DNA of 64,000 bases from Marchantia polymorpha subsp. ruderalis. Taxonomy: Eukaryota; Streptophyta; Marchantiopsida; Marchantiales; Marchantiaceae. Shown one piece after another: positions 33,061 to 44,659 of this stretch. Within the stretch, counting starts at the first letter, position 1. Each line of letters starts with the position of its first letter. The notes under the pieces are model-generated. The model made no database searches, was not told the origin of the DNA, and saw only the letters and a list, made by a program, of their open reading frames with translations. The stretch lies in NCBI GenBank assembly GCA_037833965.1, contig AP031353.1, positions 14,758,501-14,822,500 of the forward strand. Reading direction: 5' to 3'. Both the position numbers and the translations under genes were made by a program.

Positions 33061-35400
33061 GGAATCTGAGCTATCGCATTCTACATTTGTGTAGAGATAA
33101 TCTTCTTCTTATTGGCCGGGCGATGGTAACACCTTCCTCGAGCAGTGTTTCTGATATTTGCCTTGTTAATCTACCAAATGCAGAGACAGCTCTCGTAGAC
33201 TGTGGTTGAATTGGTCCTGCTACCTTCTTGTAGTCTTGAAAGTCATGTACTGTGAATTGACAAGACTGAACATGTGTACGACTTCAATCAGATGCACGAA
33301 ATTAATCTCGTCTTTCATAACGAAATCTTTCTAGTATTTTTTTCAGGATGTTTAAGTACATAGTTTGATGGGTACAGCTTTATCTGGAATTTCATTAGAT
33401 CTTCCAGCCAATTCAGATTGGATTTTACTGGACAATGTAACGGAAGTCTAACGACCATTGATCTCTTCGACTTAAATAAGCGTCATATTCACTCAAGCCA
33501 TGCTTGATATCATGATATTAGATTTGAAGAGCAACTAGTTCTGGTTTTGGAATGAATTTTTTTCCTTCGAGAAAAGAGAAGCAGATAAATCATCCAAAAT
33601 ACACGATGGAATGCTTATGGAGGCCATTGTTACACGCACATGATACTTCCAACACAGCTTTGAAAGACGCACCTGAGCTGCATACCTGCTCAGCATCTTA
33701 TCAGGTCTTGAATCGTGGTAAAAAATGTCGAGTCAATTGGATGGATGTCCTTCATGGACTGTGATTCAAGCTTCGCCGTGTCTGAATTGGGTATCTTTTG
33801 GAGCTCTCCGTCTTCCTTTTGCTACTCATCAGCCTAGTTTACAGCCGTGGACTTGCTGCTTTAAGTCAGTTCTGATAAGATTGGGGATAATGAAAGTGAG
33901 AATAACAAACATTGTAAGTGGCTTTCGTATCCATAGCATTCTCGAAGAATTCTTACGCTCACCGGAAGATCCAGAGCTCTCGAATCAAGGTACTCTGCAC
34001 TTTCGGTCACCTCAAGCGCAACCCATTATTTCCATGAGAAAAGCTATGCATCCAATTGGCCATTGATTATTTCCAGCCAATCTAAATCTGGATCAGTCAA
34101 AATCGCTGCCCAAGCTCGCATCTCCAACTTTGCGAATTTTCTCTTCAAACTTGTATCACTCAAACAGATTCTGATAGATATATGACTTTCACGTCTGCAT
34201 TTTGTCTGCCTTCCATACGAATTTTTTTTTTCATATTCGGCGATTTTTAAAAAGTCTAACTTACTCCAGACCTATTTTGAAACATTGGTTTACTAATCTT
34301 TGCTGCAATCGTGAATAATAGACTCGCGTGATCCTTCATGCTGGCAGACATTGTCATACCACCTCATGATAAAGAATTATATTATTGCAGATTATATTCA
34401 AAATTTAATATAGATTATAAACTCTTTCAAAACAATCATTTATGTGAATTCTTGTAAAGCTTGAAATTCTATTTTTCCAATCTTCCCAAATCTTCAACTG
34501 GATTTCAACTCTATGGTTACCTCATATGTACAAACAGGGGTGGTGTGTTTGACAAAACAAAATCTCATGTCGTACCTTCAAGAAAGTAAGTTAGTGTCTT
34601 GCACAGAATTCAATAAAAGAGCAGAGAGAACCCGACAAGCTAGATCTAAGATATTTCACTTTTTCCCATACCTATGAGGTCTAGAATAGAAACTTACCAC
34701 TCTGTACATAGAGAATGTCGAAGACCAAATTTAGGATGTAGCATGATGAGGAAACAAGTCAATGATTTTGGAGAACGAGCCAAATCTCAACCACAGCGCT
34801 GGTACCAAAAAAGTTGTTTCAATACAATCATATCCTGTGTTAATATGTGAGATGCTCTAGTTGCATTTAGATTTCTTAGTATTGTCAACATTTTCATGAA
34901 ATAATATATTGCATAAAATATAATTACTTTACATTCGAACTTTCTTGTTATTTAATTCTATATTACTCTCTTCGTACCCTCTTCCTCTTCTTTCGTAAGT
35001 AGTAAGTTTTTTCTAACTTGCAACACCCTCCAGAAAAAGAGTTTTGAGGTTGGTATTAGGAACTCTAGACCAAGGTACGGCATTGTCCTCCTTAGGTCCT
35101 ATGAGAGGTTTTCTTTTAAATAAATTTCGGCCACCTGCTTCTATATATCTCCGATCTCCTTTTTCTTGTTTGTTACATGGGGTGTTTCCGTGAATGTCTA
35201 TCGTTCTAGAGGAGACGCGAATGTTAAGGTTTTCGCCTATGCATCTGGTCTAATAGCATGTAATTTATTCTTTCTATCTCTCGAGTGATACTCTTACCTG
35301 ATCTGAATGCGCAACAGTAACAAAATTTGTTCGCAAAATTCTCTGAAATATGGAACTCGTTGGTGTTTCATGAACGGTGCAGCAGAACAACTCAAAGGAT
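33061..35400 (+). repeat. Left arm of a large inverted repeat
   Basis: Matches, inverted, about 36836-39450, and in direct orientation about 49830-51630. It begins as the 3' flank of a C gene (TTGGCCGGGCGATGG at about 33112) and ends near ATGGAACTCGTTGGTGTTTCATGAACGG at about 35350-35380. No gene is evident within it. Confidence 0.7.
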
Positions 35401-35809
35401 GTTCTGGATCACCCTGACTTCCTTAACATATTGCCTAGGGTACGCAGGATGTTGACTATACTGGTGATTCGTAAGCCGAAGTTCTCAAGCGTTTCGCTTG
35501 AGGACTTCGCCGTACTTGAAGTCAATCTGTTCGAACTCCTTGCATAATCGAGAAGTTGTCGCTTCTCGGACAAGGTCCAACCCATACGCATCACCTTCAT
35601 GTTATTCAGTCAAAGAGGCGGAGCCGCCCGTATGAGTGCGAAGAGCGCGAGCATGTACTCGTGGTCACTCACGTCACGAACATCTTTGATGGACTCCCAA
35701 ATGCCTTGAGCTCGCAGGTTTATCTTCATCACCAACTCGATATAATATGAGTACGTTATCGTAGTACAGAAGATGATGCTGCTGCTCCATTGCTGCTGCG
35801 GCTCGTCGC
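35401..35809. other. Spacer of the inverted repeat, unidentified
   Basis: Contains a short inverted repeat (CGAAGTTCTCAAGCG / CGCTTGAGGACTTCG, about 35477-35508). No gene is seen. Confidence 0.4.
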
Positions 35810-36051
35810 CGCCGACAACAAGCTCAGTGATTGTAAGTTTCTTTTATTCAGTTCCCTCCCTTCTACAATGTCTGGATACAACCACGGTAGATCTGATTGT
35901 GCTTATCGCACTTTCCGGTAACGAAGATATTCTGTTAGACTTTGCAGTAAAAGCTTTGGGTTCTGATGACATTCTGCTCGATTAATGTGCAGGGTACGAC
36001 AAGACGATGGTCGTAAAGGATAATTCTCTTGAAAATGGGCAATCTTTCTGA
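35810..36051 (+). pseudogene. Truncated subfamily A pseudogene (exon 1 tail, intron, intact exon 2)
   Basis: Only the last codons of exon 1 are recognisable (AADNKLSD before the split Trp). The intron 35833-35992 (GTAAG...GTGCAG) is like that of A1, and exon 2 at 35993-36051 still reads YDKTMVVKDNSLENGQSF and ends in TGA. The signal peptide and mature domain are missing, so it is a remnant. Confidence 0.7.
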
Positions 36052-36835
36052 TAGTCTCAGAAGGAGCTGACAATCCCCAGCGTTGAGATTGCTAGACTTA
36101 GTCGAGATTGCGAGTGTTTGTACCTGATACATGTACATTCAATATCTATACAACAATGTGGTGGTGCCAAATCCAGCTCGCAATCTTTCGACAGGATTCC
36201 AATATATGCTTGAATCTGGACATCAACTCACAAGGCATCGAGGCTTATACGTATGGTTTTCCTTTTGACGACAATGCGCCATCATTATTCATCATGATGC
36301 TTCAGGCGATACTTAATGTAGGCCAGTGCTCTATTGTCAAATCGATCTACTTAATGTATTCGTATCATTTAACCAAGTATGCGGAGCTTGCATCGGAAAT
36401 GTATGGTACATTGCTGGGCACCTATCAATATATCGATTCTATGCGGATGTGCTCAGGTTGGCCCGAAGCTATCTGCTATCGTAAGTGACCTGTAAATGAA
36501 TCTTGAACGTGTCGATCAATAACGATATCAAAAACTTATATATATCACTGCCTGTATGTTGCGTAATTATGGGCTGCTTAGAATTCCAATGAGGAAGGGT
36601 GATTTTAGGGTGATTCCAAAGTGATTTTAGTCCAGGATTGGCTAGGTCTTGCTTGACAATTGAGATACTCGTAATCGATTATCAGACTCATCCTTTTTCA
36701 GCCTCGTCAGGCTGTTAGGATTTCAACTGATACTCCAATTCTCGACAAAGGTCCACACACCATTCTATTGAGCTCGTGTCTCAGGCCAGTTTTCACTTCT
36801 CAGGCAAGCAAGTGAAAAACGAACCGACTGGGTGG
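36052..36835. other. A-gene 3' flank and duplicated spacer
   Basis: 36050-36490 matches the flanks of other A genes (compare 51950-52260 inverted). 36600-36830 matches 51650-51840 inverted. No gene is seen. Confidence 0.5.
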
Positions 36836-39450
36836 CTGCACCGTTCACAAAACGCCAGCTAGTTCCATATTTCAGAGAATTTGAGAAAAAAAAGTTGTGA
36901 CTGTTGCACATTCAGATCAGGTAAGAGGATCACTCGGGATATAGAAAGAAGAAATTACATGCTATTAGACCAGATGCATAGGCGAAAACGTTAACACACA
37001 TTCGCGTCTCCTCTAGAAGGTTAGATATTCCTGGGAAACACCTCATGCAACAAAGAAGAAAACGGAGATTGGAGATATATAGAAGCAGGTGGCCGAATTG
37101 TATCGAAAAGAAAGCCTCTCATAGGACCACAGAGGACAATACTGTTATATATGGAGTCCTTCAACCTTGGTCCAGCGTTCCAAATACCAACCTCGAAACT
37201 CTGTTTATAAAGGATGTCTGCATGTTAAGAAGAAGATAATACTGACGAAACCAAGAGGGCTGTATGCAATTAGACACCGAGAATGTAATGTAATTTATAA
37301 AATATTTATAGTACCAAGAAGTCTAGATGTTACAAGAGCATCTTAGAATGTAAGGTACTTCATAAAGAATATATATATAGTACCAAGAAGTCTAGATGTT
37401 AGAAGAACATCTCACAATGTAAGGTATTTCATAAATAATATATATAGTACCAAGAAGTCTACATGTTAGAAGAGCATCTCAGAATGTAGGGTTTTTCATA
37501 AAATATATATAGTGCCAAGAAGTCTGGATGTTACAGGAGCATCTCACATATCAATACAGTACATGATTTTGTTGAAACTGGTTTCCTGGGACCCACGTTT
37601 CGTTTCAAATTTGGCTCGCTTCCAGAAGTCAACTTGTCTGCTCATCATTTAACAGAATTGTCCCGACATGAATACTCATCGTGAATCTGGTTTTCTCTAT
37701 TCTCATTGTACAGTGTGGTAGGTTTCTATTCTGGACCTGAAGTATGGAATAAGTGAAGTATATTCTATCTAGCTTGCCGGATTCTCTCCGTTATATTATT
37801 GATTTATCTGCATGACACTAACTTACTATCTTGAGATCTTGTAGGTACCACAGGAGGTTTTGTTTTGTCAGACACACCAACCCTGTTTGTACATATGATG
37901 TAGGCATAAAGTGGGAATTGAGTTGAAGACTCGGAAACAGTGGAAAAAGAGAATTTCAAGCCTTAGAGGAATTCTCATAAATCTTGTAATGATTGTTCTC
38001 AAAGGGTTTATAATTATAATCTACCGATGATATAATTCCTTGTCATAAGGTGGTCTGACAGTGTCTACCAGCATGAAAGACAACGCTAGTCTATTATTCA
38101 CGATTGTTCTGATTAGTAGTATACTAATGTCTCCAAATAGGTCTGGAATAAATTAGACTTTTTAAAAATTGCCGAATATACATGAAATGAGTTCGTATGC
38201 AAGGCAGACAAAGTGAAGACTTGGGGGTCATATATCTATCAGAAGCTGCGGGAGCGTTACAAGTTTCAAGAGAAAACTTCATGAAAATTTGGAAAAATTC
38301 GCAAAGTTGTAGCTGCGAGCTTGGGCAGCGATTTTGACTGTTCCACATTCAGATTGGCTGGAAATTAATCAATGGCCTATTGGAGGCAGAGCTTATGTCA
38401 TGGAAATAATGGGATGCGCTTGAGGAGACCGAAAGTGCGGAGTGCCTTGATTCGAGAGCTCTGGTTCCATCGGTGAACGTAAGACACTAGAGTATAGAAT
38501 TTTCCGAGAACGCTATGGATACAAAAGCCACTTACAATGTATGTTATACCCACTTTCATTATCCCCAATCTTATCAGACCTGACTTCAAGCAACAAGTCC
38601 ACCGCTGCGAACTAGGCTGATGTGTAGCAAAAGGAAGACGGAGAGCTGCAAAAGATACATGGCGAAGCTTGAATCACAGTCCAGAAAGGACATTCATCCA
38701 ACTGACTCGACCGGTTTTCCGATGATTGTAGACCTGATAAGATGCCGCGCAGGTGTGCCTTTCAAAGCTGTGTTGGAGGTATCGTGTGCGTGTGCCGATG
38801 GCCTCAATAAACATTCCATCGTGTATCTTAGATGAATTATCTGCGTCTCTTTGCCCTAAAGAAAAATTCATATTGAACACTGGGCTTTCAAGGAAATTGC
38901 CTGATGAGAATGTGATTCGTGGAAGCTTCATTCCAAAACCAGAACTAGTTGCTCTTCAAATGTAAGATCATGATATCAAGCATGGCTTGAGTGAATATGA
39001 AGTTTATCTAAGTCGAAGAGATCAGTGGTCGTTAGGCTTCTGTTACATTGTCCAGTAAAATCCAATCTGAATGGCCTGGAAGAACTAGTAAAACTTCAGA
39101 TAAAGCTGTACCCGTCAATCTATGTACTTCAACATCCTGAAAACAAGACTACAAAGATTTCGTTATGAACGACGAGATTCATTTCGTGCATCTGACTGAA
39201 GTCCTATACATGTTCCAGTCTTGTAACTTCACAGTACATGAATTTCAAGCCCAGAAGAAGGAAGCAGGACCAGTTCAACCACAATCTACGAGAGCTATCT
39301 CTACATTTTGTAGACTAACAAGGCGAATCGGAAACACTGCTCGAGTAAGGTGTCACCATCGCCCGGCCAATAAGTAGGATACGATCTCTACAAAGATGTA
39401 GAATGCAATAGCTCCCATTCCTCAGTCCTCATTCCTTTAGGACGGAAGGC
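36836..39450 (-). repeat. Right arm of the large inverted repeat
   Basis: Reverse complement of about 33061-35400, running from GCTGCACCGTTCAC at about 36836 to the flank of C1 near 39440. It contains a minisatellite (37283-37560) absent from the left arm. Confidence 0.7.
37283..37560 (+). repeat. Minisatellite, four units of about 75 bp
   Basis: Each unit contains TATAGTACCAAGAAGTCTAGATG, GAGCATCTCAGAATGTAAGG and ATTTCATAAA-like stretches, with small differences. Confidence 0.85.
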
Positions 39451-39455
39451 TAGAT

Positions 39456-40095
39456 TTACTTCGGTAAAACGTTTTCAGATGCCGGACTTAGGAACTTTGG
39501 ATTGAAGTAGTCTTCCACGTCCATACTCCCTGAAAAGCACACAAGAGTTATCGGAGTCAGTGGCATATGATTACGAGATTTTACAGTAGAAAAAAGAACA
39601 ATCCATGTCCAACAAATGCCGCTGAGATGAACGCAAGCGAATTGTATGACCAGCTCTTTCAAACTACTCACAGACAAGCCCAGAATCGCTCCAAGTGAAG
39701 TCGGGCGCCACTGCAAAATAGAACTTGCTGTTGTCGAATCTGAATTTGGTCTGCGATGGCCCCGTGAAGTACCAAACGAGCAGTTTCATGTAGTACTTCT
39801 CCTTTTTCGGACTGGAATACATGGTGACATCGCATTCAACCTGCTTGACACCTGGGCAGCGATCCACTTCCACCGAAGTATTAACCCCGGGCTTCAAAAG
39901 AAATTTCGTCGTAAGAGTGCGGCGAGATGTGTCGTAAACACAGGTGCATTGTACGAACACCTCGTTGTCCGTATAACTGCCAGTCAACGCATTCAGTATG
40001 TGACTACGATTCTCTGCGGCACTAGCCACCATCGAGAGGCTCAGCCATATGGCGATCGTAGCCAGCACAGCGCTGCTAATTCTGAACCGTGCCAT
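39456..40095 (-). CDS. Secreted cysteine protein C1 (165 aa, two exons)
   Basis: Exon 1 is 40095-39672, intron 39671-39530 (GTGAG...TTTTCAG), exon 2 39529-39456. The start MARFRISSAVLATIAIW gives a signal peptide ending near SAAENR. Mature features are VFVQCTCVYD (the C-x-C strand), DRCPGVKQVECDV, YYMKLLVWYFTGP, TKFRFDNSKFYFAVAPDF and a split Trp. Exon 2 ends in SMDVEDYFNPKFL and ASENVLPK. The C-x-C, the VW-GP block and the split Trp align it with A and B. An acceptor-like TTTCCTGCAG lies just before the start, hinting at a 5'-UTR intron (inference). It is divergent from B2. Confidence 0.72.
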
Positions 40096-40945
40096 GGCAC
40101 TCAAACTCTCCTGCAGGAAACAGAACAATTCGGAGATAATCAAACATGGTGAGCAGTACCTTCGTTCTAAACTGGAAATCTATAATGGACTAGTGGTGGC
40201 TGCTTGCAATTCAAACAAAATCTGAGAATGAGTAAGGTCATGAATGAGCTGAAGGAATGAAATCTCGAAGACTCGGAAGAAGAGATCGACCTGGAAGCTT
40301 TTGAGACTTGACGAACAAGATGGATCGGAGACAGATTCAGAGTTGTTGTGACAAATATTTTTAAGACTGATCATTCCTCGGGGTCGATTTATAGTCTTCT
40401 GCCTCCTGCAAAGAGTAGCTTGAAACATTTTCACATCTACTTTTCACCATTGAATACCTAGGTAAATCTCATGAGTGGTAACTTCAGATGACATTAATGA
40501 CATCAACAAATCAGGTTGACGTCTACAGTGACCCTTAAGAGTTGCTAGTTGCCACAAGCACGGATTTCTCGTTTCCACAGGGCTATTCAACGTCAAGTCT
40601 GAGTCTGGAGCTGGGACCGCAGGAGGATCGTGATATTTATGAATCGATTGTGGGCCACATGGGTGCATGGACATGCGTGTGTTTCTTGGAGCGGTGTACC
40701 GGACAAGCTAAGGGATCAGTAGCCTACAGCTCTGCACTATTCCACCAAGATTCCCGTCTATCCGAGGGTGCCAGTGGTGTCATATCACAATGATTGATGA
40801 ACTGGCTTCGTTGCCTCGTAGATAATATAAACAGCTGCGCTAGACGCAGCAGTTCATGAGCTTTCAGACTCTGACCTCCACACCATATTTCAATTCCGAC
40901 ATCATCCTTTGTGCTCAGGTGTGCTCATTGATCCCAAGGGAAACA
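40096..40945. promoter_or_regulatory. Shared divergent promoter region of C1 and B2
   Basis: The minus-strand box TATAAAT at 40393-40387 lies about 300 bp from the C1 start; the equivalent box for C2 is at 57152. The plus-strand box TATAAAC at 40826-40832, in TATAAACAGCTGCGC, lies 120 bp before the B2 start, with a match near 56785 for B3. The ~850-bp head-to-head spacing suggests possible co-regulation (inference). Confidence 0.5.
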
Positions 40946-41713
40946 ATGATTTCCTTCAGAAATGTATGCCTTTGTGCACTGCTGGGCGTTACAATGGTCG
41001 CCCAGCTGATCTCAGGCTGTGACAACTCCTGCAGAAAATGCACTGGAAGTATTTTGAGTGAGTCATTCTCGGTGAAAAATTTCCTGCCAGACGGTGATTC
41101 CAACCTCTACATGGAATGTTCATGCCTTAGTCGATGCGGGAAGCTCACTGTCAAAGCTCCCGTTGATATCAAAGAATGTCACAGTGTAGAAACCTCGACT
41201 CGTTTTTGTGGACCTACACCCGAGTATGAGGAATATGACGAATCTCAGTTGAATGGTTACCGCACAAGGCAGATGATGTGTGAATTCATTTGGACAAGGC
41301 TCAATGCAGAGACAATCTGGCGCACGCCTGTCATGGTCTGGACAAGTGAAGGACCCAAGAGAACTTTCTACAAGGTCAACGCTGAAGGCTTCTATTTTTC
41401 TAATGGCGCAGATGCTCAGTGGAACAAAATGAGCGATTGTAAGTAAACTCGTCTACATCGCTCGAATGCCATGCAAAGAATGCTAGAAAAATACTTTTCG
41501 CTTAGCAAGCAGCATTTGTCTTAGAATCTTTTGCGATGAGTACGAAATGTAATCTGGCATCTGGCGCTAATCTATGAAGTATGTCTTGCAGGGACGCGGT
41601 GGAACTATATTTCATCGGAAAATCCGCTGAAGGGTGAGACAAACAAGGTAGCAAACAGCGTATTTAAAACCTTCGGCAACGAACACTGCCGGACACAGAG
41701 TTTCGGGTGCTAG
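40946..41713 (+). CDS. Secreted cysteine protein B2 (204 aa, two exons)
   Basis: Exon 1 is 40946-41438, intron 41439-41591 (GTAAGTAAAC...TTGCAG), exon 2 41592-41713. The start MISFRNVCLCALLGV begins a signal peptide; the frame is open upstream to 40856, but the TATA position and homology favour 40946. Mature features are NSCRKCTG, SFSVKNFLPDGDSNLYMECSC, SRCGK, KECHSVE, RFCGPTPEY, MCEFIWTR, VMVWTSEGPKRTFYKV and GFYFSNGADAQW. The splice creates Trp followed by TRWNYISSENPLKG; exon 2 ends near HCRTQSFGC. It has four extra codons in exon 2 relative to B1 and B3. It lies immediately upstream of the mitochondrial insertion. Confidence 0.75.
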
Positions 41714-41999
41714 AGCCACCGATGCTGTTGGTATCTGTAGAAAACTGCATGTTCTAGGATATCAGCACTGATGCAAATTAGCAGTAGGATGATTATTTCT
41801 TTCAACACATCTTGTTGTTGGATGACGATATCGTCCAGTCTCAGTCTCTGCAGTCTGTACTGATCTGGAACCCCTTGTACTTGACAACGGTTCAAATAAC
41901 AAAGCTGTCTCTGCCGTATACATCTAATCCCTGTGATTCCTGGAAATACCATGCATACTTGCTTGAATATCACAACATTTCATTGTTATCAGAGGTGTA
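41714..41999 (+). repeat. Duplicated 3' flank of B2
   Basis: Matches 24960-25250 and, inverted, about 55500-55780. Similarity stops at GAGGTGT (41998), where mitochondrial-like sequence starts. Confidence 0.65.
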
Positions 42000-42003
42000 G
42001 ATG

Positions 42004-42745
42004 TCGAAGAAGAAGCCCCAAAACAACCCGATTTACTCGAAGGCATGGAAATAAATACTACGCGCTTGTGAAATCATTCAAGGCTTCTTCCACCGAAATC
42101 ATCCTTGCGAGACGCGAAATGTTGAACATGACTTACGGGATGCAAACAGGTTCTAGGGTACGTTATGTTAGAAACGCGGATGATTGGGTGATCGGGGTCA
42201 CAAGGCTCCAAAAGCCCAGGCCATACAAATCAGAGAAGAGGTCTCTACCTTCCTCCGAGACAAACCAAAACTTTCGTTTCAGGCCGAAAACAACACGTAT
42301 TACCAATCTATCAAGAACCAAAAATTTTGTCCTAGAAACCTTAATAAGCATAACAATTCTTAAATACGTTTAAACCCAGAAGGTGGGTGGGGGCACAAGC
42401 GAGCTTCCTTTGATAGAATACGCCTGTGCATACCCATCGATATCCTTATCGAGAAGCTCTCACAAATGGGGGCGTGTGACATAAAGGGAACGCCCAAAGC
42501 GGTGACCAAATGCATCTTTCTAAACGTGGGAGAAATAATCAACAAATGTATGGCTGTGTTCCGGGATACTACAACTACTTCTCATTCACCGACGATATCC
42601 ACAGCCTTCTCCGAATAATATACGTATTAAGATACTCGGCTATCAACACGGTTGCCCGTAAACCAGGGCTTAACACGGCCAAAGTACTAAGACGCTTCGG
42701 CTCGGAACTAATCTTCCGGGACCACACGAATGATAATCAAGCATA
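42004..42745 (+). pseudogene. Group II intron maturase, C-terminal half (RT active site plus domain X), broken
   Basis: In plus frames the sequence reads [14 protein letters not shown], corresponding to the YADDW active-site box of mitochondrial group II intron reverse transcriptases with Asn in place of Tyr. It continues with [15 protein letters not shown]-like, [14 protein letters not shown] and then, after frameshifts, [52 protein letters not shown] and TAKVLRRFG (domain X, which binds intron RNA). At least two frame changes and several losses make it a pseudogene. It lies just upstream of domain V, as expected for an ORF inside the intron. Confidence 0.75.
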
Positions 42746-43085
42746 ATCTCAATTTCCCGCGATCCCTACCTACTAAGCGCATGAACTTCGCCTTGAGTCC
42801 GCCTTCGGACCCTAGAGTTCTATTTGATACAAGCTGCGCTCGCATTCAGTGTTGTACGACCTGTGTCAAGTATGCAGCTCCTACGAACAGGTTGAGATGC
42901 ACCCCATAAAAAGACTAACCCGCGATAACGCGGTTTCACTAAGTTCATAGTCAAATTGAATCGTAAACAACTCCCGGTCTGCCGTAACTGTCATAGGAAG
43001 ATTCATAAAACGGAACACAATGGAATGACGCTGGAACGATTACTCGCAAGGAGCAAAAGACATCATCATTAGTTAGTGACAGGGA

Positions 43086-43119
43086 GAGCCATATGCCGGG
43101 AAACTGGCACTTATGGTTC
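43086..43119 (+). ncRNA. Group II intron domain V (relic)
   Basis: A 34-nt hairpin: GAGCC at the base pairs with GGTTC, the AGC catalytic triad is at 43087-43089, a two-nt bulge follows, and the upper stem GCCGG/CTGGC is capped by a GAAA tetraloop. This matches group II domain V closely. About 50 nt later the rrn18 exon starts, leaving room for domain VI and the 3' splice site. Confidence 0.85.
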
Positions 43120-43171
43120 GGAGGGAGGTATGTGTCTTCCACATGGGAGATGGGTACCGACCCTACCGAAG

Positions 43172-44036
43172 AAATTGACGGGGCCTACACAAGCGGTGGA
43201 GCATGTGATCTAATTCGATTCAACATGCAAAAGCTTACCAGCCCTTGACACATGAGTAAGTGTGTTCTTCCTTAACGGAATGGTATGAAAATTCATACAG
43301 GTGTTGCATGGCTGTCGTCAGCTCGTGTCTTGAGACGTTGGGTTAAGTCCTATAACGAGCGCAACCCTCGTTTTATGTTGCTAAGACATGCTTTGGCTCA
43401 ATCCCTGAACACTGGAGACTGACGAAGACTACGCCATGAAAATGGACTATACCGACGATATAAGGTTTTTGCAAACGCTGTGTGGATCATTTTGAAAATA
43501 ATATTACCATACAGAGTTTTTCATAGAGTACTCTCCGAAGAGTACATTGACACTGAGTTTCTCAGTCTGAGTCAAAATGATTGACGCTCCAAGCTATGTG
43601 ATGCACTCACAATGCCAGTGATTTACTGGAGGAAGGTGGGGATGAAGTCAAGTCTGCATGGCCCTTATGAGACACGTGCTACAATGACAATTACAAATCG
43701 GAACCAATGCTGTAAAGATTGTTTGAAAGTTGTTTAAGTTCGGATTGTTGTCTGCAACTCGAGAACATGAAGTTTGAAACGTTAAAAGTCGCGGATCAGC
43801 ATGCCTCGGTGAATAAGTACTCGGCCCTTGTACAAACTGCCCGTCCAACCATGGGAATTGGTTTCGCCCGAAGCAGCCGACCAAATTTCGCCCATTACTC
43901 GAGGTATTTTACGCCGTTGTTGAGTGTGGTCTACTAGAGTCTTTGGTGATCTTACGTAGGAGACCAACGTTGGGCCATTGACTGAGGTTAACACGTAACA
44001 AAGTAGCCGCAGGAAACTGTGGCCGGATTGAATCCT
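43172..44036 (+). pseudogene. rrn18: Mitochondrial rrn18 (small-subunit rRNA), 3' exon, decayed nuclear copy
   Basis: Starts at AAATTGACGGGG-CCTACACAAGCGG, the conserved ~900 region of small-subunit rRNA. It runs through GGCTGTCGTCAGCTCGTGT, GGGTTAAGTCC, ATGGCCCTTATG with ACGTGCTACAATG, CTGCAACTCGAGAACATG, CGCGGATCAGCATGCC and ATGGGAATTGGTTTCGCC to GGCCGGATTGAATCC at the 3' end. The wording of the variable parts is plant mitochondrial, not plastid or nuclear 18S. Substitutions at normally invariant bases (for example in the GTACAAACTGCCCG region) show decay. Confidence 0.9.
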
Positions 44037-44149
44037 TTTTTTCTAATTCCATGAAAAATGAAAAGTGGCAAAAAAATGGGCTTTCAATTTACAATCTCAA
44101 ATAAAATATTACAACTATAAATAATAAATTGAAAATTGCATCATGAGAG

Positions 44150-44405
44150 GTTCTCACTTTGGTTTCGGGTTCTCTCGGTATACGTGCCAAATATCCCGTT
44201 CATTCTGTTGTCTTTGTCAATACTTTCGGTTCACCTGTTTTGTTAGGTCATGACTTCTTTACTATAATTTTTTTAAATTGTTTATGTAGGAGCCGATTTC
44301 ATTTTGTTTCATGTTTCACATAAGGATAGAAGAAATTCACGAGAATGGATAGCGCTATTTACCTATAGGTTGTATTATTGAGCTTATTTTATGTTTTATA
44401 TTTTG
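44150..44405 (+). pseudogene. nad6: Mitochondrial nad6 (NADH dehydrogenase subunit 6) fragment
   Basis: Frames read LTLVSGSLGIRAKYPVHSVV, then NTFGSPVLLGHDFF and, after frameshifts, RIEEIHEN and YLP-like. These match the conserved N-terminal to middle part of plant NAD6 (VIRAKNPVHSV, LLGLDFF, RIEEIHEN). Deletions remove part of the transmembrane core. In mitochondria NAD6 is a membrane subunit of complex I; this copy cannot encode it. Confidence 0.75.
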
Positions 44406-44446
44406 AATCACTTTTTTCGTAGAGCCATGTCTTGTCTGACACACCT

Positions 44447-44640
44447 TCAGACCCGTCCCCAACAAGTGGCTTTTGGCTCCCTCTCCCTATGGTCGAATGC
44501 CAATGCTTACTCACCTTCAGAACCGTCCCCAACAAATGGACTTTGGCTCCCTCTCCCTATAGTCGAGTGTCAATGCTTACTCACCTTCAGATCCTTCCTA
44601 ACAAGTGGCCTTTAGCTCCCTCTCCCTATGGTCGAGTGTT
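44447..44640 (+). repeat. Three tandem units of about 66 bp inside the NUMT
   Basis: Each unit contains CCTTCAGA-CC-TCC, AACAAGTGG, CTCCCTCTCCCTAT and GTCGA-TG. It follows nad6 directly. Whether the tandem arose in the mitochondrion or after transfer cannot be told. Confidence 0.8.
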
Positions 44641-44659
44641 CCCGTTCCACTTTTTCAAA

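Noticed and set aside
40946-41713. B2 as a toxin- or defensin-like peptide
   Set aside because: Length, cysteine spacing and intron position do not match defensins or other known cysteine-rich peptide classes that I can recognise; the S-protein-like pattern fits better, though weakly.
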